The notes beneath the pieces were generated by a model. That model did not search any database, was not told the origin of the DNA, and worked only from the letters and a program-made list of their open reading frames with translations. DNA of 64,000 nt from Eubacteriales Family XIII. Incertae Sedis bacterium (GTDB taxonomy: Bacteria; Bacillota; Clostridia; Peptostreptococcales; Anaerovoracaceae): assembly GCA_031272485.1 (NCBI GenBank), contig JAISTV010000015.1, forward strand, positions 27,129-91,128, read 5' to 3'. This document shows, piece after piece, positions 25,857-34,575 of this stretch (position 1 is its first letter; every line of letters begins with the position of its first letter). The translations under genes were made by a program, and so were the position numbers.

Positions 25857-27977
25857 CTACGGGTCCGCGTACAAGAAAACCGTCCCCCCGGGTGAAATCT
25901 CCGCGCCCCCTGCCGGCCACTGGCTCGCGACCGTGAACGGCTCTGCGCTGTCGTCCGTCTCCGTCGCGTAGTAAAGCCCGTAGCTGCCCAGCAAGGCCGC
26001 CGCGTCCGTGAGGAGCATGCCCGTCACGTCCGGTACGAGGAGTGCCGCCTCTTCTTCCTGTGCCTTGGCGGTCTCATACTCGTCTGCCGCCGGCTCCACT
26101 GCCGCCGGCGCCGCCGCTTCTGCCCCGGTCTCATACTGCGGCGGAATATTATAGTAGTTCATCAGCTGTTCCAGGATGGCGCGCATCGTGGGTCCCGCTG
26201 TCACCTCTCCATAGTTCTCGCTCTTCGGGTCGCGCACTATGACGAGCACCACATACTGCGGGTCGTCCAGCGGCAGGATGGATACCACCGACCCGGTGTT
26301 GCGCAAAGTGTACGCGCCGTCCACCAGCAGCGGCGCCGTGGCCGTCTTGCTGCCCACCCGGTAGGGGAACTTCTCCATGTATTCAAAGTCGCCCGTGCCC
26401 GCCAGAAAACTGTATGGCTGATACTCCATGATTGCGAGCATCTCCGCCGCCGTCTGCGAGGAGACCACCTGCCGGCGCACGACCGGCGCGAACTCTTCCA
26501 CCATATTGCCGCTCTCGTCGGCGTAGCCCTTCACGAGCCGCGGCTGCATGAGCTTGCCGTCGTTGGCGAGCGCGCCCACCGCCGAGATTATTTCCACGGG
26601 CGTTACGCTTATGCCCATGCCAAACGCCATGGTCGCCGCCTCCACCGGTCCCGCCTCGTCTACCGAGTAGACCCACGGAGACGCCTCGCCCGGCAGGTCT
26701 ATGCCCGTGGGCTCGGTCATGCCGAACAGCTCCAGATACTGATAGTAGCGGTCGTAGCCCACCGCCTGCGCCGCCTGAATCATGGCGGGATTACACGAGT
26801 TGGCCACCCCCTGCGTGAGGCTCTCCACCCCGTGCCCGTTCGGGTAGAGATGACACTCTATTGACTTGTCTTCTACTTCTTCCGCCCCATCGCAATAGAA
26901 CACCTGCGAGCTTGGATCCGCCACGCCCGTCTCCAGCGCCGCGCTGGCCGTGAGCAGCTTAAACACCGAGCCCGGCTCGTATAGATTGCTCACCATACCA
27001 TTGCGCCAGACGTTCTGCATGAGATACTGCGCCTTCTCGGTGCTGTCCATTTCCGTATAGGCCGTGAGCGCTTCACCCGTTATGGCTACGGGCGTCGCGT
27101 ACGCGTCGTTCGGGTCGAAATCCGGATACTGGCTCATGGCCAGTATGTCCCCCGTTTTCGCTTCCATTACTATGGCCTGCACGTACTCCGGCTCTTCTCT
27201 ATAGTAGGTTTCCTCCACGATCTGCTCCACGAAGAACTGCACGTTGCTGTCTATGGTGAGCACCACGTTCAGCCCGTCCTCCTGGCTGTACACCGTGCCG
27301 TCCTCGCTCGCGAGCGGGTTGCCCTGGCTGTCCGTGCGCTCTATCACGCGGCCCTTGCTGCCCTGCAGCACATCGTCGTACTGCAGCTCTATGCCGTTTA
27401 AGCCCACGCCGTCCATGTTCACGTTCCCCAGCACGTGCGCCGCAAGCGCCCCGAAGGGATACTGGCGCGTGGAATCGTCCTCGAGCTCTATGATGTTCAC
27501 GAGCTCCGTGTCCTCTATTTCTTCCTTTAAGAGTTGCGCCGCGGTCCGGTTCACGTCCGTGGCGACCAGAATCCGGAAGTCATCCGTTTCCGTCCGCTTC
27601 GTAAGCGCTGCCGCGTCCAGCGAGAGCGCCGTGGCAAGCGCCCTCACCGCGTCTGCCTTCATGGTCTCCCAGACCTCGTCGGAGTACTTCTCCGTGTCGT
27701 AGCGCTGCAGGCGCAGATAGACGCGGTAGCTCACCGTGCTCACCGCGAGCTCCTCCCCGTTGCGGTCCAGAATTTCGCCGCGCCGCGCGGGAATTATCTC
27801 GTCCTTCGTCTGGTTCGTCACGGCGCGCGCCGCGTAGACATCCGTGGCGATTATCTGAATCTGCCCGATACGGAGGGAGAGTCCGAAAAAGAGCGCCACG
27901 ATGACCGCGAGCGCGAGCGTCATCCGCTTCTGAACGCTGTTCGGGCCGCCGCCCGTCTCCTGCCTGGGCTTCTTCAT
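25857..27977 (-). CDS. Class B penicillin-binding protein with PASTA domain (FtsI/SpoVD type)
   Basis: 706 residues. A membrane anchor lies at about 18-38 and a dimerisation domain at 55-230. The transpeptidase domain has Ser337-x-x-Lys (SVFK) and Ser394-x-Asn (SCN). The third box reads Lys544-Thr-Ala rather than the usual KTG. One PASTA domain (PDVTGMLLTDAAALLGSYGL) ends the protein. It crosslinks septal peptidoglycan with FtsW, or acts in sporulation if it is SpoVD; one gene copy here cannot decide. Four-base overlap with ftsL. Confidence 0.92.
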   Translation of the reverse strand: MKKPRQETGGGPNSVQKRMTLALAVIVALFFGLSLRIGQIQIIATDVYAARAVTNQTKDEIIPARRGEILDRNGEELAVSTVSYRVYLRLQRYDTEKYSDEVWETMKADAVRALATALSLDAAALTKRTETDDFRILVATDVNRTAAQLLKEEIEDTELVNIIELEDDSTRQYPFGALAAHVLGNVNMDGVGLNGIELQYDDVLQGSKGRVIERTDSQGNPLASEDGTVYSQEDGLNVVLTIDSNVQFFVEQIVEETYYREEPEYVQAIVMEAKTGDILAMSQYPDFDPNDAYATPVAITGEALTAYTEMDSTEKAQYLMQNVWRNGMVSNLYEPGSVFKLLTASAALETGVADPSSQVFYCDGAEEVEDKSIECHLYPNGHGVESLTQGVANSCNPAMIQAAQAVGYDRYYQYLELFGMTEPTGIDLPGEASPWVYSVDEAGPVEAATMAFGMGISVTPVEIISAVGALANDGKLMQPRLVKGYADESGNMVEEFAPVVRRQVVSSQTAAEMLAIMEYQPYSFLAGTGDFEYMEKFPYRVGSKTATAPLLVDGAYTLRNTGSVVSILPLDDPQYVVLVIVRDPKSENYGEVTAGPTMRAILEQLMNYYNIPPQYETGAEAAAPAAVEPAADEYETAKAQEEEAALLVPDVTGMLLTDAAALLGSYGLYYATETDDSAEPFTVASQWPAGGAEISPGGTVFLYADP

Positions 27978-28510
27978 TCGGCCACACCCGGCTCCGGCAG
28001 GCTCGATACATAGATCTTAGCCGCCTCGCTTACGACCGACATGCCCAGCGTCTGCTCGGCCACCTGCTTTATGGAAAAGAGATTCTTGTTCTGGTCTATC
28101 GCCGTCTTCAGATCCCGTATGTCGCTGTCCACCTGCGATATGCTCTCGTTGGTCTCGTTGATGTGCTTCTGCAGCTCAGCCTGGTAGACGCGCAGGAAGA
28201 GCGTTCCGAAAAGCAGCACCGCCACCACGGTCAGGCACGCTAAGACCCCCGCCCGGTGCGGCGCCTGGAGCGTGGCCGGAGAAACGACGCGCGAAGGCCT
28301 GGGTGCCGGCGCCACAGCCGGCTCTTCCCATTCGTCCTCCCACTCTTCTTCCCAGGGATACGCAGGGGCAGTAGACGCGCCCGACTGCGCTATGCGACGC
28401 TGATAGTAGCCCGTTTGCCGCATGGCCGTGCTCACGCGAAACGACGAACGGGCCGGATACGCCTCGGCGAACCGGTATGCCCTGTTCATTTGTTCCGCTG
28501 TGCTGCTCAT
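27974..28510 (-). CDS. ftsL: FtsL-like division protein
   Basis: 178 residues with typical bitopic layout: a long cytoplasmic Pro/Arg/Glu tail (about 1-90), one membrane helix (AGVLACLTVVAVLLFGTLFLRV, about 93-114) and a periplasm-facing coiled coil (AELQKHINETNESISQVDSDI), ending near AEQTLGMSVVSEAAKIYV. FtsL with DivIC and FtsQ activates FtsW/PBP. The call rests on topology and its exact place between rsmH and the PBP gene, since FtsL sequences diverge widely. Confidence 0.8.
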   Translation of the reverse strand: MSSTAEQMNRAYRFAEAYPARSSFRVSTAMRQTGYYQRRIAQSGASTAPAYPWEEEWEDEWEEPAVAPAPRPSRVVSPATLQAPHRAGVLACLTVVAVLLFGTLFLRVYQAELQKHINETNESISQVDSDIRDLKTAIDQNKNLFSIKQVAEQTLGMSVVSEAAKIYVSSLPEPGVAE

Positions 28511-28512
28511 GT

Positions 28513-29463
28513 TTACGGACCTTTCTTCTCTAATATGCGCAGTTTCGCGCTGCGCGCGCGCGGGTTCTCACCCAGTTCCTCCTCACCCGCCGTGACGGGT
28601 TTTTTGTTTATCCTCTTCGCATCGCCGGCCGGGCCTTGTGCGGGCAATGGCATGCGCGCGTGCTGCTGTTTCTTCCCCGGCGTCTCCCTTTCCGCGAACG
28701 CATCCTTGACAATGCGGTCCTCGAGGGAGTGAAACGTGATGACGGCCAATCTGCCGCGCGGGGCCAGTGCGTCTATCCATCTGTCCACGGCCCGGGTGAG
28801 TGCTCCCAACTCATCGTTTACTTCTATGCGCAGCGCCTGGAAGGTGCGCTTGGCCGGGTGCGGGCCTTCCCTTCTGGCCGAGGCCGGGATGGCCGCCTTG
28901 ATAATCTCCACGAGTTGCGCCGTCGTTTCTATGGGCGCCTTCTTCCGCTCCCGGCAGATGAACTGCGCTATGCGGGAGGCCCAGCGCTCCTCGCCGTAGC
29001 GGCGAATCACGTCTGTGAGCTCTGCCTCGCTGTAGGTAGCCAGTACCTCCGCCGCGTCGGGGACGCCGCTGCCTGCGTCCATCCGCATGTCGAGCCTGCC
29101 TTGGTGCATGTACGAGAAGCCACGCTCCGGGTTATCGAGCTGGTAAGAGCTTACGCCCAGATCCAGAACCCCTCCGTCAAGCGGCCCCACTTCCGCCGCT
29201 GTAAGTATTTCCGTTATTTCTTCAAAGCTTGCCTGCACGAGAATCTTCCTGCAGCTGTAGTCTTTCAGACGTTCGCCGGCCGCCTGTATGGCTTCCGCGT
29301 CCCGGTCTATGCCGAGAAAAACCCCTTGCCCGTTTAGCTTTTCGCAAATCGCTGCCGCGTGGCCGCCGCCGCCGAGAGTGCCGTCCGCGTATACCCCGTC
29401 GGGTTTTACCGCCAGCCCCTCTACGGTTTCCGTCAAGAGGACCGAGGTGTGTGCATACTTCAC
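28513..29463 (-). CDS. rsmH: 16S rRNA (cytosine1402-N4)-methyltransferase RsmH
   Basis: 316 residues, Rossmann-type SAM methyltransferase: HTSVLLTETVEGL, the SAM loop YADGTLGGGGHAAAI, then DLGVSSYQLDNPERGFSYM, and the C-terminal ALRIEVNDELGAL and ITFHSLEDRIVKDAF. It N4-methylates C1402 in the ribosomal P site. It overlaps mraZ by four bases and precedes ftsL by two, the conserved start of the dcw operon. Confidence 0.97.
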   Translation of the reverse strand: MKYAHTSVLLTETVEGLAVKPDGVYADGTLGGGGHAAAICEKLNGQGVFLGIDRDAEAIQAAGERLKDYSCRKILVQASFEEITEILTAAEVGPLDGGVLDLGVSSYQLDNPERGFSYMHQGRLDMRMDAGSGVPDAAEVLATYSEAELTDVIRRYGEERWASRIAQFICRERKKAPIETTAQLVEIIKAAIPASARREGPHPAKRTFQALRIEVNDELGALTRAVDRWIDALAPRGRLAVITFHSLEDRIVKDAFAERETPGKKQQHARMPLPAQGPAGDAKRINKKPVTAGEEELGENPRARSAKLRILEKKGP

Positions 29464-29912
29464 GGCTTCGGCGTATAGCGCTGCATCTTGCTGCGCAGTT
29501 TCTTAGGCCCTGTGGCAATGACCGACTTCATGCGCTCTTCGTGCTTCTTCTTGGACCAGATTTCTATCCGGTCGGTAAACCCTACGTTCACCATCTCCTT
29601 GTTGTCTTCCTTGTCTATGCCGGCATGGTTCATCCACTCCTCCGGAATGGAGATGCGCCCCTGCTTATCCACCTTGCACTCACAGATGGAGCTGAGGAAG
29701 AAGAACTTCAGATCCGCCGCCTCATCGTCCTCGTCAGGCAGCGAGTCTATGTTCCGCTTTACGTAGTCGTGGAACTCCTTTTCGGAGAACAGGTAAATGC
29801 ACGGGTCAAAGCCCTTGACCAGCAAGCACTTCTGGCCGAGGTTATCCCGAAACTTGGCGGGGATTATACACCGCCCGTTCATGTCTATGGAGTTGGGATA
29901 ACTACCGTACAT
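29460..29912 (-). CDS. mraZ: Transcriptional regulator MraZ
   Basis: 150 residues with two AbrB-like swapped-hairpin repeats: MYGSYPNSIDMNGRCIIPAKFRDNLG in the first and ECKVDKQGRISIPEEW in the second. MraZ binds repeats in its own promoter and controls the dcw operon. It is the first gene of the cluster; candidate boxes lie at 29985-30050. Confidence 0.95.
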   Translation of the reverse strand: MYGSYPNSIDMNGRCIIPAKFRDNLGQKCLLVKGFDPCIYLFSEKEFHDYVKRNIDSLPDEDDEAADLKFFFLSSICECKVDKQGRISIPEEWMNHAGIDKEDNKEMVNVGFTDRIEIWSKKKHEERMKSVIATGPKKLRSKMQRYTPKP

Positions 29913-29984
29913 TTCTCACTTTCTCTCCTGCACCTTTTTGGGGTGCACGCACCGGGGGATTCCTTCTGGTACCCCTTATTTCCT

Positions 29985-30050
29985 CTCCATTTTCCTCTTT
30001 TTTGTGGCTTCTGGCAACAAAAAACAAGGATTTCCCTCCATTTCACTCCA
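29985..30050 (-). promoter_or_regulatory. Candidate MraZ boxes upstream of mraZ
   Basis: On the minus strand TGGAG occurs twice in register, ten bases apart (30046-30050 and 30036-30040), each followed by GAAA-like bases, and again at 29985-29989. MraZ operators in other bacteria are short G-rich direct repeats at one-turn spacing, so these fit. The rest of the 315-bp gap to alr holds the divergent promoters. A -10-like TATAAT lies at 30197-30202 on the alr side. Confidence 0.5.
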
Positions 30051-30227
30051 AAAAAACGCTTGTTTTTTTCTGTTGCACATGGATTAAATTTCGATTTCAA
30101 CACGATATTGTGGGGTACAGGTGTTCGCATACAAGATGTAGTTTGACTTTTTTGATAATTGCGAAATACCCCCCTTCTTTTCTGCCGTATGCGGTTTATA
30201 ATGAGAGAAACGGAGGACGCTTTAGAC

Positions 30228-31361
30228 ATGTACAACGAGACCAGACGCGCCGCCTGGGTAGAGGTAGACCTGGCGGCCATAAGAGAAAACTACCGCGCCA
30301 TCAAGGCGCTATCGCCCGAGAAGAAAATCATCGGTTGCGTCAAGGCGGACGCCTACGGCCACGGGATAGTCAAGGTCTCGTGGGAACTCGTCAAGGAGCG
30401 CATCGACTACCTGGGGGTGGCCACGCTGCCCGAAGCGGTGGCGCTCAGAAGCGCCGGCATCCGCACGCCCATCATCCTGCTGAGCCCCACCCCGCGCGGG
30501 AACGTCAAGGACATCCTGGACCTGGCCATCATTCCGCTGGTCACGTCTTTCACCGACGCAAGCCTCCTCTCCGAAACAGCAGACTGGGCCTACCCGGACA
30601 GACGTCCCGAAATTCTATTGGCGGCGGACACGGGCATGGGACGCCTCGGCTTTCTGAACCGCCCCGAGGACCTGTCGGAGATTGCGCGCATCGCGGCGCT
30701 GCCCAACCTCGAAATCATGGGGGCGCTCTCGCACTTCGCAGCCTCGGAAAGCCCCGACCCGTACTACTCGAACGCACAGCTCCTCAAGATGGAGGAGTTC
30801 CTCGGCAAGCTCGGCGACTACGGCGTAAGCGCGCCCATGAAGACCATGGCCAACAGCGCGGCCATAGTAAACTACCCGGACGCGCACTTCGACGCGGTGC
30901 GGCCCGGCATAGTCCTGTACGGCCTGTACCCGGGCGAGCAGGTGAGCCGCGAGGCCCTGCCCCTCACGCCCGCCATGTCCGTCAAGGCGAACATCGCGTT
31001 TCTCAAGAAGGTGCCGGCCGGCTTTTCCGTGAGCTACGGCATGACCTTCACCACGCAGCGGGAAAGCCTCATAGCCACCCTCCCGCTCGGCTACGCGGAC
31101 GGCCTGCCGCGCGTGCTCTCCAACAAGGGGCGCGTGATTGTGGGCGGCTGCTATGCGCCCCTCATTGGCACCATCTGCATGGACCAGTGCCTGATAGACG
31201 TAACGGACGTGCCCGGCGTAGCGGAATACGACGAGGTAACCCTCATGGGTTCCGCAGGCGGACTCACGATAAGCGCCGACGAGATAGCCGCACTCTGCGG
31301 CACCATCTCCTACGAAACCGTTTGCCGCTTCGGCCAACGCCTCCCAAAGGTATACAAGTAA
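30228..31361 (+). CDS. alr: Alanine racemase
   Basis: 377 residues, fold-type III PLP enzyme giving D-alanine for peptidoglycan. The PLP lysine is Lys39 in GCVKADAYGHG. Other motifs are MGRLGF, MANSAAIVNYP, the catalytic tyrosine region SVSYGMTF, PLGYADGLPR and GTICMDQCLIDV. I place the start at ATG 30228, preceded by CGGAGG. The reading frame extends 23 codons upstream, and ATG 30201 is a weaker alternative. It is divergent from the dcw operon, which needs its product through MurF. Confidence 0.95.
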   Translation: MYNETRRAAWVEVDLAAIRENYRAIKALSPEKKIIGCVKADAYGHGIVKVSWELVKERIDYLGVATLPEAVALRSAGIRTPIILLSPTPRGNVKDILDLAIIPLVTSFTDASLLSETADWAYPDRRPEILLAADTGMGRLGFLNRPEDLSEIARIAALPNLEIMGALSHFAASESPDPYYSNAQLLKMEEFLGKLGDYGVSAPMKTMANSAAIVNYPDAHFDAVRPGIVLYGLYPGEQVSREALPLTPAMSVKANIAFLKKVPAGFSVSYGMTFTTQRESLIATLPLGYADGLPRVLSNKGRVIVGGCYAPLIGTICMDQCLIDVTDVPGVAEYDEVTLMGSAGGLTISADEIAALCGTISYETVCRFGQRLPKVYK

Positions 31362-31431
31362 CCCCCGCGAGCCACGCGTCCACCCTAAAGCGCTTATATG
31401 ATTTGTGCGTGTACGTTTCTTAAGTACATGC

Positions 31432-31499
31432 TTGATATGGTGCCCGATTTATGCTACGATAATATACACGTTAATGTATACGATTGTGAATACTATCGT
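31432..31499 (+). promoter_or_regulatory. Promoter and operator of the Phd/PIN toxin-antitoxin operon
   Basis: TTGATA (31432-31437), 17 bases, TACGAT (31455-31460). Overlapping and just downstream are inverted repeats: ATACA-N6-TGTAT within ATACACGTTAATGTAT, and the outer pair ACGATA/TATCGT (about 31456-31461 and 31494-31499). This is the arrangement expected for autorepression by a Phd-type antitoxin. Confidence 0.6.
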
Positions 31500-31515
31500 T
31501 AAGAAGGAGTGGGAC

Positions 31516-31800
31516 ATGAACTTCTATACTGCGAGAGATTTACGGACTTCCTCCCGGAGTATCTGGGAAGAGCTTGGGGCATCCGGTGAGGCAGTCATCA
31601 CGAATAACGGCAAGCCTGCGGCTGTGATAATCGGGGTGCAGGACCAGGATCCGGAAGCGCTTCTGCGCGCGGTGAGACAGGCACGCGCCATGCTGGCGTT
31701 TAATGATATGCGAGCACGAGCCCAGCAAAAAGGCGGAATGACCGAGGAGGAAATATTAGACGAAATATTTGATTACAGGTTGGAGAAGAAAGGCAAGTGA
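31516..31800 (+). CDS. Phd/YefM-family antitoxin
   Basis: 94 residues. The N-terminal fold matches Phd/YefM (FYTARDLRTSSRSIWEELGASGEAVITNNGKPAAVIIGV): it dimerises, binds DNA and represses its own operon. The acidic C-terminal tail (TEEEILDEIFDYRL) would occupy the toxin active site. AAGGAG stands six bases before ATG 31516; a longer upstream frame lacks such a signal. Its stop overlaps the toxin start by four bases (GTGA). Confidence 0.85.
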   Translation: MNFYTARDLRTSSRSIWEELGASGEAVITNNGKPAAVIIGVQDQDPEALLRAVRQARAMLAFNDMRARAQQKGGMTEEEILDEIFDYRLEKKGK

Positions 31801-32189
31801 AACTCATCGTCTTAGATACAAATGTGCTCGTTTCTGCCTTGTGGTCTAAAGATGGAAACCCTGCCCTTGTCATGGCACTCGTCTTGAACGGAAGAATAAC
31901 GCCCTGCTTTGATCACCGCATACTGGAGGAATTCCACGGAGTGTTAACGCGACCACGCTTCGGGTTTTCTGCCGGAGAGGTAAACGCATTGCTATCATAT
32001 ATACGAACGGAAGGAATGTCTGTAGTCGCGCCGCCCCTTGCTATACAGCTCCCGGATGCTTCAGATAAAATGTTCCTCGAAGTAGCAACCTGCGTAAACG
32101 CCACCTTAATAACCGGAAACCTGAAACACTTCCCCGAGGTGCCCTTCATCCAATCCCCCAAAACCTTCCTGAAGCAGTGGAATGGATAA
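31797..32189 (+). CDS. PIN-domain toxin (TIGR00305-like)
   Basis: 130 residues. It opens with IVLDTNVLVSAL, where Asp7 is the first PIN metal ligand, and ends with the conserved ASDKMFLEVATCVNATLITGNLKHF, where the later acidic ligands and the T-G-N-x-K signature lie. PIN toxins are Mg-dependent RNases. The GTG start at 31797 overlaps the antitoxin stop. All expected acidic residues appear to be present, so this pair looks functional, unlike the one at 7888-8318. Confidence 0.85.
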   Translation: MKLIVLDTNVLVSALWSKDGNPALVMALVLNGRITPCFDHRILEEFHGVLTRPRFGFSAGEVNALLSYIRTEGMSVVAPPLAIQLPDASDKMFLEVATCVNATLITGNLKHFPEVPFIQSPKTFLKQWNG

Positions 32190-32251
32190 CGCCGATGGAG
32201 TAAAAGCGGTATAATAGGCGTGCAGGTTTTTTTGTACCTTGGAGGAGAAAT

Positions 32252-33343
32252 ATGAAACTGGGAATCGTGGGACTTCCGAATGTGGGGAAGAGTACGCTGT
32301 TTAATGCCATTACGCGGGCGGGGGCGGAGGCCTCCAATTATCCGTTCTGCACCATAGAGCCGAACGTGGGCGTGGTGAGCGTGCCGGACGACCGGCTGCG
32401 CGTGCTGCACGAGATGTATAACTCGAAGAAGACCATTCACACCACCATAGAGTTTTACGACATAGCCGGGCTGGTGCGCGGCGCCTCAAAGGGCGAGGGG
32501 CTGGGCAACAAGTTCCTCGGCCACATCCGCGAGGTGGCCGCCATAGTCCATGTGGTGCGCTGCTTCGAGGACCCGAACGTGGTGCACGTGTCGGGCGCGG
32601 CGAATCCCGCCTCGGACATAGAGACCATAAACCTCGAGCTCATCTTCGCGGACCTTGAGCTTCTGGACCGCCGCATAGAGAAGACCGTAAAGCAGCTCAA
32701 GGCGGACAAGTCCGCGCAGAAGGAGCTCGACCTGCTCACGCGCATCAAGCAGACCCTCGAGTCCGGCAAGCCGGCGCGCACGCTGGAGCTTTCGGCCGAC
32801 GAGGAGAAATTCGTTAAGAGCTTAGACCTGCTCACCTTTAAGCCGGTCATCTACGCCGCCAATATCTCGGAAGACGAGGCGGGCGCTTCGCAGGACAATG
32901 CCTTCGTGGCGCAGGTCAGAAGCATAGCGGACGCGGAGGGTTCGGACGTAGTGGTCATATCCGCCAAGGTGGAGGCGGAACTGGCGGAGCTCGACGAGGA
33001 GGAGCGCGCGGCATTCATAGAGGAGCTGGGCATAGGCGAGTCCGGATTGGACAAGCTGGTGCGCGCGTCCTACCACCTGCTCGACCTCATCTCGTTCCTC
33101 ACGGCGGGCGAGCCGGAGGTACGGGCATGGACCGTGCGGCGCGGCGCCAAGGCGCCGGAAGCGGCCGGCAAGATTCACAGCGACTTTGAGCGCGGCTTCA
33201 TCCGTGCGGAGACCATAAGCTACGAGAACCTGATTTCCTGCGGGAGCCTGGCGGCCGCGCGGGAAAAGGGACTCGTCCGCTCCGAAGGCAAGGAGTACGT
33301 GGTCAAGGACGGCGACGTGATTCACTTCCTGTTTAACGTCTAA
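32252..33343 (+). CDS. ychF: YchF/OLA1-type ribosome-binding ATPase
   Basis: 363 residues. P-loop GLPNVGKSTLFNAIT at 6-20, NYPFCTIEPNVGVV, the G3 region DIAGLVRGASKGEGLGNKFL, and the specificity loop region giving an ATP preference (YAANISEDE), then the C-terminal TGS-like domain (SFLTAGEPEVRAW, HSDFERGFIRAE, GDVIHFLFNV). A conserved ribosome-associated ATPase. A TTGGAGGAG ribosome-binding site is present, and a -10-like TATAAT lies at 32211-32216. Its stop overlaps the reverse transcriptase stop on the other strand. Confidence 0.96.
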   Translation: MKLGIVGLPNVGKSTLFNAITRAGAEASNYPFCTIEPNVGVVSVPDDRLRVLHEMYNSKKTIHTTIEFYDIAGLVRGASKGEGLGNKFLGHIREVAAIVHVVRCFEDPNVVHVSGAANPASDIETINLELIFADLELLDRRIEKTVKQLKADKSAQKELDLLTRIKQTLESGKPARTLELSADEEKFVKSLDLLTFKPVIYAANISEDEAGASQDNAFVAQVRSIADAEGSDVVVISAKVEAELAELDEEERAAFIEELGIGESGLDKLVRASYHLLDLISFLTAGEPEVRAWTVRRGAKAPEAAGKIHSDFERGFIRAETISYENLISCGSLAAAREKGLVRSEGKEYVVKDGDVIHFLFNV

Positions 33344-34563
33344 GAATCGGAAAGCAGTGCGGCCTGCCGGTATTCGTAATACGCGGCGACCAGAGGACGG
33401 TAGCCTGCGGCGCGCAAGTCGTCGTAACGCAGGGCACCGTTCTTTTTCGTGTGGCGGCCGGTGGGCAGGTAACGCAGATACTGCTGCAGGTAGCCGTCCA
33501 CCTCGCGCAGCCCGTCCGCCTGCGTCAGGATGGGGAAGAACCAGCGCGACCAGGTGAGGCCGTGCTTCTCGGCGCCGCCATAGAACTTGCGATTGAACGC
33601 GCGGTTCATGGCGCGCAGCGTGCGTTCGGGCGCCGCGCCCTTTCGCGTCTGCCAGCGGTAGAGCGCCCTGGCCTTCCGGCGAATCCGGGCCTTGATCTTC
33701 TCCCGCGTAGCATGCGAAAGGTCTATCTGCCCGTCCTTATACTCGAAGCCAAGGTACTCCCACGCCTCGCCCGGCGCGGAAATCCGCGTCTTCGCCTGGT
33801 TCACGCTAAGCCCCTTCGCGGCAAGCTGCGCGCGCAGAAAGTCCATATGTGCCGTAAGCTGCGCCTCGCTCTGCGCAAAGAAGAGTATGTCGTCCGAATA
33901 CCGCGCGTAGAGAATGCCGCGCGCCGCAAACGCCCGGTCCACGTCCGCCAGATACAGGTTTGCCAGAAACGGCGAGACGGGCGTACCCGCCATGACGCCG
34001 TGCGGCTCCGTGATTATTTCTCCTTCGAAGACCGCGCGCGCCTCCCCGAGGTACCGCGCGAAGAACTCGTAGAGCGGCGGGTCGTCGGAGAAGACGGCCG
34101 CAAGCTCCGGCAGTAGCGCCGCGACATCTATGCTGTTGAAGTAGTCGGCCACGTCCACCTTGGCGCACCACATGCCACGCACGCCCGGCGTCCCCGTAAT
34201 CTTGCGGATGGCCGTGTGCGCCCCCGCGCCGGGGCGGAACGAATAGCAGCCGTCCGGCATCCGGTCATCGTAGCGGTACAGCAGGAACGTAAGCAGCTTG
34301 AGCACCGCCATCTCGTCCGGTCTGAAACGATATACAGCGCGCTTGCGTCCGCTGCCCCCCTTGTTGACAAATCGCTTTTCGGGCAGGCTCAGAGGCTCGC
34401 CCCGCAGGATAGCCTGCACGCAGGGTAAGTATTCCTTCGCAGCGATAAACACGGACAGGCTGTCAAGTTCTTTCCTTGACAGATGTCCTTTTTCCGTCTT
34501 ATACGCGAGGTATTCCGACCAGGCGGCCGGCCAGGCAAGTTCGGTGAGAAGGCTTTCGCTCAT
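33340..34563 (-). CDS. Stand-alone bacterial reverse transcriptase, class unassigned
   Basis: 407 residues from ATG 34563 (424 if GTG 34614 is used). RT palm motifs are clear: KRAVYRFRPDE, motif A KVDVADYFNSID with its Asp near 137, motif B GVMAGTPVSPFLANLYL (no Q-G as in group II introns), and the catalytic YSDD at 222-225. A thumb-like segment EYLGFEYKDGQIDLS is followed by a basic helical region KIKARIRRKARALYRW. It lacks the HNH and intron-maturase tail of group II proteins, and also the NAxxH and VTG signatures of retron RTs. No Shine-Dalgarno precedes either start. Upstream lies a 128-nt segment with an 11-bp inverted repeat. The role could be defence or domestication; I cannot assign a class. 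Confidence 0.85.
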   Translation of the reverse strand: MSESLLTELAWPAAWSEYLAYKTEKGHLSRKELDSLSVFIAAKEYLPCVQAILRGEPLSLPEKRFVNKGGSGRKRAVYRFRPDEMAVLKLLTFLLYRYDDRMPDGCYSFRPGAGAHTAIRKITGTPGVRGMWCAKVDVADYFNSIDVAALLPELAAVFSDDPPLYEFFARYLGEARAVFEGEIITEPHGVMAGTPVSPFLANLYLADVDRAFAARGILYARYSDDILFFAQSEAQLTAHMDFLRAQLAAKGLSVNQAKTRISAPGEAWEYLGFEYKDGQIDLSHATREKIKARIRRKARALYRWQTRKGAAPERTLRAMNRAFNRKFYGGAEKHGLTWSRWFFPILTQADGLREVDGYLQQYLRYLPTGRHTKKNGALRYDDLRAAGYRPLVAAYYEYRQAALLSDS

Positions 34564-34575
34564 GGCTAAAAAAGA

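Noticed and set aside
33340..34563. Group II intron
   Set aside because: No HNH domain, no maturase tail and no recognisable domain V/VI sequence (GAGC...GUUC-type hairpin) after the RT stop, which instead overlaps ychF.
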